Below, piece after piece: positions 58,200-64,000 of a stretch of DNA of 64,000 nt. Source of the DNA: Pseudorhodoferax sp. Leaf265. Its GTDB lineage: Bacteria; Pseudomonadota; Gammaproteobacteria; Burkholderiales; Burkholderiaceae_C. A program made the translations under genes and the position numbers. Each line of letters begins with the position of its first letter. Position 1 is the first letter of the stretch. The notes beneath the pieces are model-generated. The model saw nothing but the letters and a program-made list of their open reading frames with translations, ran no database searches and was not told the origin of the DNA. The DNA is taken from NCBI RefSeq assembly GCF_001422365.1, contig NZ_LMMT01000001.1, positions 846,820 to 910,819 of the forward strand. Direction: 5' to 3'.

Positions 58200-59546
58200 T
58201 CAGACGCTTCGAACCGAATAACCTAAGGCTCGAAGTCCTTTCAGCGTGCGGTCGTTTCGTGGTGGGAAATCATCCGGCCTTGCCCAGCCGACAATTTCTC
58301 CAAGCGTGCTGAACTGGACCCACGGTAGTCGCCATTGGTCGGTACGGGCAGCCGCCCAAATTCGTTCCTCCACGGAACCCTGCCCCCAGACCACGTGCTC
58401 GAGCATCTCAAGGGCGGTCTTGCCCTGCGGACTTCGAGCGTCCCACAGCTGCTCAGCATGGAGGCGAATCTTGGTATCGGTGTCTTGCTGGATAGATGGA
58501 AGCCCAAGTTCGGAGTTTGGGCGCTTGCGCCCGTAGTCGATGACCGCGTGGACCATGGACATCGCGTGGCAGAATTCCTCCTTACTCAGGGCTCGAATTC
58601 GGGCTCGAGACAGCATGTCCTTCAACTGAGGCGCCCAGTCAAGCAGAGACCGACGTTCCTGCTTGTTGTCGAACTCGGCACGACGCCACCAAGCCAGCGC
58701 TCTATCCAGCGCCGCCGCTGGATTCAGCCGATGTTCGGCATGCGCAGCATCGACGAGGTGCCCCCCCTTGTGCCCACCCACGAACTGGTAGTAATAGGCA
58801 TGAACGAACTGGTCGGCTTGGGCGCCGGCGGGTGTGCCTTTGGGTATCCAGTCGGGGCGGTTTTCATCCCGAACCACCTTGTCGCTGATGTCTCTAAGCA
58901 CCTGAAGAGACTCCCGCCAACGCCGGCGAAACTCTGCAAACGCACGATCCCGCGCTCTGGCTTTGTCGACGCTTACCAGGCCTGAACCTTCGGGAAAGTG
59001 ACGTATCACCCTACGTTTAAAGTCGAGCTCTGCTCGGTCGAGGGAAACTCGCTGGCGCTGAAGACTGAGCAGATGCTGGTAGAACTGATCGTCAATCGCT
59101 TCAGCCCTTGCGTCGGTCACTTCGAAGAAAGTACGCAGCTCCTCCAGCATTGGGCCGCCAGCTAGCTCCTCCTCGGTCACAAATGTCCCGGCCTCAATGT
59201 TAGAAACCCATGCGCGGTTGGTGAGGTTGGCCGATCCGATGTACACCCCAACACCGAGCCACCAAATAACCTTCGCATGAAGAACGTCCGGCACCACTCG
59301 ACAGGTGAAGTTCGGGTTGCGTTGGTCAAGGAACCACTTCACGACAGCCGGAGCCACAGGAACAGATTCGTCGTAGCGACCGTAGTACGTTAAAGGCTTT
59401 GAGTGCCGCTTGCACACCTCAAAAAGCTCCAGGTTGTCCGCACCTGCGTAGGCGACCGCCGCTATGACCTCTGTGCACTCGGGAGTGTGGCGAACTGCTA
59501 GGTTCTGCAGCCAGCGCTTGTTCACGGCTCCGGCGATCAACTCCAT
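58200..59546 (-). CDS. PLD-like nuclease-domain protein, long C-terminus
   Basis: 448 residues. N-terminal ~130 residues form a phospholipase D-like half: AAVAYAGADNLELFEVCKRH, then VVPDVLHAKVIWWLGVGVYI and GSANLTNRAW, i.e. the H-x-K and GSAN of the HKD signature. Such domains cut DNA/RNA or phospholipid head groups. The remaining ~310 residues (e.g. RVIRHFPEGSGLVSVDKARA, YYYQFVGGHKGGHLVDAAH) are not recognised. It follows an unknown 535-residue gene on the same strand by 86 bp; both look like a defence-type module (inference). Confidence 0.7.
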   Translation of the reverse strand: MELIAGAVNKRWLQNLAVRHTPECTEVIAAVAYAGADNLELFEVCKRHSKPLTYYGRYDESVPVAPAVVKWFLDQRNPNFTCRVVPDVLHAKVIWWLGVGVYIGSANLTNRAWVSNIEAGTFVTEEELAGGPMLEELRTFFEVTDARAEAIDDQFYQHLLSLQRQRVSLDRAELDFKRRVIRHFPEGSGLVSVDKARARDRAFAEFRRRWRESLQVLRDISDKVVRDENRPDWIPKGTPAGAQADQFVHAYYYQFVGGHKGGHLVDAAHAEHRLNPAAALDRALAWWRRAEFDNKQERRSLLDWAPQLKDMLSRARIRALSKEEFCHAMSMVHAVIDYGRKRPNSELGLPSIQQDTDTKIRLHAEQLWDARSPQGKTALEMLEHVVWGQGSVEERIWAAARTDQWRLPWVQFSTLGEIVGWARPDDFPPRNDRTLKGLRALGYSVRSV

Positions 59547-59632
59547 TTTGACTTCTCGCTTTTAAGGCCGCACATCGACATGTCAAGGACGCGGGTGGGG
59601 GATGCCATGGCTATGTTGCACTGCATCTCGGG

Positions 59633-61240
59633 TCATTCGAGCTCGATCTGAGGGCCGTAGGTTACCGCGTCGATGAGCTTCATCGCCTTCCGGGCCGGAG
59701 ACTGCGCCGGAACCAAATCACCATCGCGATGAATCTGCACGAGCATGTCACGGTCCTCCAGATCAGTTGCAACTTGAGCCAGCAGTCTGGTCCAGTACCG
59801 TCTCGCTTCCAGATTGACCATGACGTTGACGGCCGCGAAAGCCTGTGCCGCGACCAGCTCGCCATCAGAAACGCGGCGGAGAAAAGGTTCTGCCTCCTGA
59901 GCGGCTTCGCGGTTCGTCCCACGATTGCGTTCGATGGCCGCAGCGAGCGCAGCTCTTCCGCGCTCCGCCGCCACGAACGCTTCGCGCGCAAACAGCGCAA
60001 GGGGGGCCGGCGGCGCAAGAAGACGTCGATCACGCAAAGACTCAACGGCCGCCAGGGTGGGCGCCTCCTGTTGCCGCAGATGGCCGCCACGTCCCGCAGC
60101 AAAGGCCCGGCGAAGCTGGGCAAGAAGCTGCCCTGGGTCGTCCACCATCGAAACCAAGAACCAGAACGGGCGCGTCGTCCGCGGTGAAGATAATGCGGTC
60201 ACGATAAATGGCCAAGCTTCGTGGGCGGTGAGCCTCTCGCGGTTCAACGCCTGGGCAAGCTGCGCCGGGCCCAGGCTCCACATGTCCAGGAGAAAGCTTT
60301 CAGGCGGTACGTCCAGATGACCATCGTCCAGACGGCCATTTGCCGCGCCCACGTAAGCCTCGAACTGCCCCAGCATGTCGCCAAATGCCCGCCGAAGGTG
60401 GTGTTGCGCAATCGGCAGAGCATTGGGGTCCTGGGGGCGCACGGCAACGGCTAACCCCTGGCCAGCGGCGTTCAGCCGATGGAACCTAACTGGGGCTGCT
60501 TGCTGGAGCGTCTGTAGGAGCAAATTAATGTCTTCGGAGGTCGGGGCGACTACTGAGCGGTCGAAGGCGTCCAGCCACTCAGGAGCGACGTCCGGCACTT
60601 CAGGAAGCACCAAGAACAGCGAGCGAAGTGCGGCGCTGCGCTCGCCTAGGGTTTCGGACTCACGGAAACGTCTTGCAAGCTCGTCAACGATCATGTCGCG
60701 ATCCACGTTGGTCTCTGGCGGCCGTGGCAGCTGCTCAAGGTACGGTCGAATGCGGCTCGACTTTGCCAAAAGGGTGTAGAAGTCCAGTACCTTCTGCGAC
60801 TGCAGCAGGGCGACCGACCGGGACGGGCCGTATCCCGCGTGTAGGCCGGCCGCGCGTTCTCCAATGATGAGAACGAAGCCTTCAGTCGCTTGATACAACG
60901 CGCGGCGATGCGCGGCTCCATCTACTACCCCGACCGTGAGGAACGAGGCCCTCGGGGGAGGAGCATGCAGGAGAGCTCGTACCTCTCGGAGCACCTCTCG
61001 GGCGCTCTTGAACTGGTTGGGTCCGGACATGAGGGCCTCCTCCCCCAACACGTGCACCAGAATTGCAGACAGCACCTGCTCAACAGCGGCCCCAATCAGG
61101 CCTGCGGGCGCCGCGAACTGCGCAGCTGCAACTCGGAGCTCATGACGGGCGGGCATCCCGAGGCCAACGAACGCTAGGTTAAACGCCTCTTGGCTAGCTT
61201 CAATTAGCCGAACACTGCTGGTCCGAAGGTACTGCGGCAT
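59633..61240 (-). CDS. 535-residue protein of unknown function
   Basis: Not recognised. The N-terminus (SSVRLIEASQEAFNLAFVGL ... GLIGAAVEQVLSAILVHVLG) is helical and resembles the opening of HEPN-like proteins such as DUF3644, but without a clear R-x4-6-H. The centre contains FVLIIGERAAGLHAGYGPSR (residues ~123-142) and VDRDMIVDELARRFRES; the rest is helical with many Arg. No transmembrane segment is certain. Upstream partner of the PLD-domain gene and probably co-transcribed with it. Confidence 0.6.
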   Translation of the reverse strand: MPQYLRTSSVRLIEASQEAFNLAFVGLGMPARHELRVAAAQFAAPAGLIGAAVEQVLSAILVHVLGEEALMSGPNQFKSAREVLREVRALLHAPPPRASFLTVGVVDGAAHRRALYQATEGFVLIIGERAAGLHAGYGPSRSVALLQSQKVLDFYTLLAKSSRIRPYLEQLPRPPETNVDRDMIVDELARRFRESETLGERSAALRSLFLVLPEVPDVAPEWLDAFDRSVVAPTSEDINLLLQTLQQAAPVRFHRLNAAGQGLAVAVRPQDPNALPIAQHHLRRAFGDMLGQFEAYVGAANGRLDDGHLDVPPESFLLDMWSLGPAQLAQALNRERLTAHEAWPFIVTALSSPRTTRPFWFLVSMVDDPGQLLAQLRRAFAAGRGGHLRQQEAPTLAAVESLRDRRLLAPPAPLALFAREAFVAAERGRAALAAAIERNRGTNREAAQEAEPFLRRVSDGELVAAQAFAAVNVMVNLEARRYWTRLLAQVATDLEDRDMLVQIHRDGDLVPAQSPARKAMKLIDAVTYGPQIELE

Positions 61241-61877
61241 CGTGCGTGCGCGGAGGGGAAAGGGAGAGCATCGTAAGCGCAGGCGGCGCCACTATTGCAT
61301 CCCGGCTTCGCCAGCGCTCACCAGCTATCGACCTGCCCGGCAAGGTCCAACCGGCGCGACAGTCGAGCGTAAGGTCGACCTTGCCGTGAAGCCGCGCGAG
61401 CCGGGCGCCGCCGCCATAGAACTCTCCCTGGTCCGGCTCAAAGACGACACCCACCGCGTCATCGACTTCACTGAAAACGCCGAGGTCGGCGGCATTGACC
61501 CCTCCCCCGACCCTCTCGAGCCCACCTTCATCTCCGCTCCGCCCGACGCTGAGCAGCCGGCCTGTACATCGCCCCCTCCCGCCGACGGCCTGTTCCTCGA
61601 CCGCCTCAGCGTCGGCGCCGAGCTGGGCCGCGGCCACGCCGGCGAAGCCGAACTGCGCCTACGCGTCGTCATGACCTTGTGACCCTCGACACACATCTCT
61701 GAAAGAACAGCGCCTGAATCCAGGCAGTTTTCGCAATGTGGCTCATGCGGTTCATCACGAGGCGAAAACCCTATACGGAGGTGGAAGGTTTGAGGAGCTG
61801 TGCCAGGCGCTTCAGAAGCACCTTTCCCGGCGGAGCAGCCGGCAACACCACACCTTCAACCTCAGGAGAACCACTCG
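61241..61877 (+). other. Interval with a weak plus-strand ORF
   Basis: A frame open from GTG 61242 to the TGA at 61680-61682 has convincing codon bias from about 61360 on (VDLAVKPREPGAAAIELSLV, VIDFTENAEVGG, ending EAELRLRVVMTL). It could be a remnant of a phage gene; its 5' part is shared with the upstream region of the 535-residue gene. The rest, 61683-61877, has no gene. Confidence 0.3.
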
Positions 61878-62726
61878 ATGTCTATGCAATTCGCCAAACT
61901 CGCCACAACGCGCTACTCTGACGCGGCCGCGCGCATCATCCGCACCGCGGGTATCCAAGGTCCGCAGGCTTACGACTACTTGTTCAGCAGTTCGCAAGTG
62001 AACTACCTTGGGTTGTACCCCATCAACACGGCATTGGCGGCTATCGAAACGTGCATGACTGAGGCTGAGTTCATCGGCTACATCGAGAAGTTCGAGACTG
62101 CTGGCTTCGTGAAGTTCGACCGGCAGAACTGGCTTATCTGGGTCATCAAAGGCGCGGAGCGGAGCATCGGCGAGCTGAAGCAGACAGAAGGGAAGAAGGC
62201 CGACAACAGGGTCGTTATGGCCAACAAAGCATTCAAGCTCGTGCCGGCGGTGTCTCCACTAAAAGCTGAGTTCCACGCTCGCTACGCTCAGATGCTGAAG
62301 CTCGAGGGCGCACCCGTTGCCGCCCCGGTGAAAGCCCCTATGCCCACCATTGCGCTGACTCCTGCCCCAGCTCCCGCCAGCGCGCCGCCGCCGGCCCCCG
62401 CACCGGTGACGGCCGCGCGTGCACCTACTGCCGCCGATGAGGCAGACGTTCGCGAGGACGACCTGGACCCCGTTATGGTGTCCCGATGGGGCTACAACGA
62501 CCTTTTGAAAATGCTTATGAATTTGCGCGGCCTCGAGCGTGACGAGTGCCCCGCACACACCGATGCTCAGTTCAAGGCTCGCGCAGCGCGGCTGCTTGAC
62601 GACTTCGGAACAAAGGGCGCGACTGAATGTCTCGACTGGTCGATGCGCAACCGAGACCTCGCCCTGGATGCAACGATGGCGCGGGCGTACCCGGAAGAGT
62701 TCTCCGTCGAGACAGCTGACATCTGA
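61878..62726 (+). CDS. Phage replication-organiser-like protein
   Basis: 282 residues. The N-terminal ~110 residues have the pattern of winged-helix phage replication proteins: a 'YLFSSSQVNYLGLYPINTAL' stretch, alternating helices, and FETAGFVKFDRQNWLIWVIK. A Pro/Ala linker (APAPASAPPPAPAPVTAA) separates a C-terminal helical domain (WGYNDLLKMLMNLRG ... FGTKGATECLDWSMRNRD). Probably initiates replication or loads helicase for a prophage or integrative element (inference). CAGGAG at 10 bp before ATG 61878. Confidence 0.5.
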   Translation: MSMQFAKLATTRYSDAAARIIRTAGIQGPQAYDYLFSSSQVNYLGLYPINTALAAIETCMTEAEFIGYIEKFETAGFVKFDRQNWLIWVIKGAERSIGELKQTEGKKADNRVVMANKAFKLVPAVSPLKAEFHARYAQMLKLEGAPVAAPVKAPMPTIALTPAPAPASAPPPAPAPVTAARAPTAADEADVREDDLDPVMVSRWGYNDLLKMLMNLRGLERDECPAHTDAQFKARAARLLDDFGTKGATECLDWSMRNRDLALDATMARAYPEEFSVETADI

Positions 62727-63094
62727 GCCCGTTCCGCGCCCCGCCCAGCGCGGGGCTACTCAGGGGATGAAGATCACAACGCAGATCGACGTCCCTGGCC
62801 CCGTCGATCTGACGCAAAAAAGCCCAGAAGAACCTCGTCTACAGCGCCGCCCAGGGCATCAACCGCACTGCAGAGAGGTTCCAGCATGCTCAGCGCCAGG
62901 CGCTTGCTAAGACTTCACCCTGCGCAAGCAGCGTGAGCGTCTGGCTGTCCCATCTTGACGGCGATCACCTCGCCGAGCGCTATGGCCTGCAGCCCACTGG
63001 CGTAGTGTGAACTTGACCACGCAAAGGCCCGCAATGCCCGTGATATGGTCACTAGCAGCAACAAGGAACACGGCTTTAGCCGCCGATACCGTCA
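62727..63094. other. Interval with a decayed tail-type gene
   Basis: Between the replication-like gene and the membrane-hydrolase gene. Only the double-frameshifted remnant described separately was recognised. Confidence 0.5.
62767..62958 (+). pseudogene. Phage minor-tail-type gene remnant, two frameshifts
   Basis: ATG 62767 reads MKITTQIDVPGPVDLTQK; at an A6 run (62816-62821) a one-base loss would continue as AQKNLVYSAAQGINRTAERF, then a second shift near 62,911 leads to FTLRKQRERLAVPS and stop at 62958. The restored protein resembles short phage tail proteins of the 'KKAQKN..A...A.N.TA' type. Confidence 0.6.
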
Positions 63095-64000
63095 GTGAGC
63101 GCACCCACCTCAGAATTGACGAACGCCGTGGTGGCCCGACTGCATCACAGGCCCGTAAGCGGAGCGCAAGCCCGCGCGGCCGCTCAAGGGTTGGCGGCCA
63201 TGCAGGGCGAGCTCCGGCAGGCGCTGGCCAAGCTGAGCACCAAGGACTTGGTGGCTTGGTCGGGTTTTGTGCTTCGGGAGACCGGAAGTGCCGCGTCCCG
63301 CCGGGTCGCGAACGTAGGAGCGTTGCTGCTCGATGTGGGTAGCGGCGCATCCAGTGTTGCGACAGACCTTGCTCGTGTGGCGCGCAGGGACGGTGCGGCT
63401 AAAGCGGTAGGCCATGCTCGAACGCTTGCAGGCGCCGGTGCCGCCAAGGCTGGTGCAAAGCTCAAAAGTGCCTCTGGGGTTGCTCGTGAGCTTGCTCGAG
63501 ACCTCCGCACCAATCCTGGCCAGGCAATTCCGCAGCTGATGACCACTGTTCTGGTTGCGCTCATCGTCTCTGGCGGGCCTGACGGCGATGGCGGGGCGCC
63601 CGACCTCGACTTGATGGTGGGCATCGGCGCTCACCGCTCCTGGCTCTCACATTCGATTCTGGCGGGCGCCGCCCTGGAGGGCATGCTGCGCGCGATGCTA
63701 GAGCTTGTCCGCATGGTGCACGACAAACTTCCCGAAGAGCGGGAGCCAGTTTGGGACTTGCTTTATCAGCGCGCGGCGGAGCTGACGGAAGCAGCAAACA
63801 GGGGCGTCAGCCTGGGGGTCAGCTACCACTTAGGGGTAGATGGGCTTGTGGAGCCCGCGGCCTATCACGGTCTTCCCTTCGAGATGCCGTTGGTTGGGCA
63901 TCAAGCCCTGTTCACGGCAAACAGCTTGGCTGAGCTGAACGACGTCAGGAACAAGCCCCAGTTCGCGCCAAAGCGCCCAGGCGCCAAAGATGACCCGACA
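63095..64000 (+). CDS. YdjM-like metal-dependent hydrolase (partial, runs off window)
   Basis: 302 codons, open at the right edge. Residues ~1-140 are Ala-rich helices. After a hydrophobic segment (LMTTVLVALIVSG) comes PDLDLMVGIGAHRSWLSHSI, which matches the D-D ... HR-x2-HS metal-site pattern of YdjM-like membrane hydrolases, and later SYHLGVDGLVEPAAYHGLP, the second His/Asp site. Start GTG 63095 follows an in-frame stop; no ribosome site is seen, so a later start is possible. Function unknown; could be envelope-linked. Confidence 0.5.
   Translation, partial: MSAPTSELTNAVVARLHHRPVSGAQARAAAQGLAAMQGELRQALAKLSTKDLVAWSGFVLRETGSAASRRVANVGALLLDVGSGASSVATDLARVARRDGAAKAVGHARTLAGAGAAKAGAKLKSASGVARELARDLRTNPGQAIPQLMTTVLVALIVSGGPDGDGGAPDLDLMVGIGAHRSWLSHSILAGAALEGMLRAMLELVRMVHDKLPEEREPVWDLLYQRAAELTEAANRGVSLGVSYHLGVDGLVEPAAYHGLPFEMPLVGHQALFTANSLAELNDVRNKPQFAPKRPGAKDDPT

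Larger units (their letters stand above)
45031..64000. mobile_element. Genomic island inserted in radC (left end; right end outside window)
   Basis: From about 45,030 the DNA differs from the chromosome to the left: lower GC, long gaps without genes, decayed phage/IS genes, a restriction-modification unit, ParA and several unknown proteins. The insertion point is inside radC. No integrase, recombinase, terminal inverted repeat or target duplication could be identified from this side alone, so the element type is unknown. Confidence 0.8.

Overview
The window is high-GC DNA that looks like a betaproteobacterium of the order Burkholderiales, most likely family Comamonadaceae. This rests on the very GC-rich coding style, a TctC/Bug-type periplasmic receptor, and the order alaA-hom-thrC-mobB-moeA-moaD-moaE-clpB. 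The assignment is from gene content and order only; no rRNA or tRNA gene was found.

Positions 1 to about 45,030 read as normal chromosome. In order they hold: the histidine-degradation enzyme HutF (cut by the window edge); a Tat-exported PhoX phosphatase; a PaaI-type thioesterase; a short stretch of gene remnants (TetR, RND pump, PIN domain) at 4.1-4.8 kb; a GAF protein; a CorA-like membrane protein; a tannase/feruloyl-esterase lipoprotein; a four-gene tripartite efflux operon with two RND permeases (MdtABC type plus an outer-membrane factor); two small membrane proteins; a tightly overlapping operon of glutathione transferase, hydrolase, LytS-type kinase, thioredoxin-like protein and LytTR regulator; a nitrilase / Bug receptor / LysR / flavin monooxygenase cluster; clpB behind a consensus-like sigma-32 promoter; molybdenum cofactor genes; and a threonine/alanine biosynthesis operon. 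A peroxiredoxin, a PIN-PhoH ATPase, ispH and an FKBP isomerase follow.

At about 45,030 the radC reading frame stops matching its family, roughly 70 residues short and before the catalytic JAMM motif. Everything to the right looks accessory: lower GC, more intergenic space, decayed phage and IS genes, and unfamiliar proteins. I read this as a genomic island inserted in radC and continuing past the window. No integrase and no right end are visible.

The island (45.03 to at least 64.0 kb) carries a PLD-like protein, an excisionase/antitoxin-like HTH protein, prophage debris (a nonsense-split GH19 endolysin, a frameshifted tail-type gene, a replication-organiser-like gene), a four-gene unit on the minus strand (adenine methylase, XamI-like restriction enzyme, HTH protein, HAD protein), an orphan ParA, an IS66 transposase remnant, a glycine-rich collagen-like membrane protein, an ORF with six 7-bp repeats that could switch its reading frame, a PLD-domain / 535-residue unknown gene pair, and a YdjM-like membrane-hydrolase gene cut by the window end. 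The best candidates for something new are the PLD/535-residue pair (58.2-61.2 kb), the R-M + HTH + HAD unit (49.0-52.6 kb), and the repeat-containing ORF at 57.3 kb.
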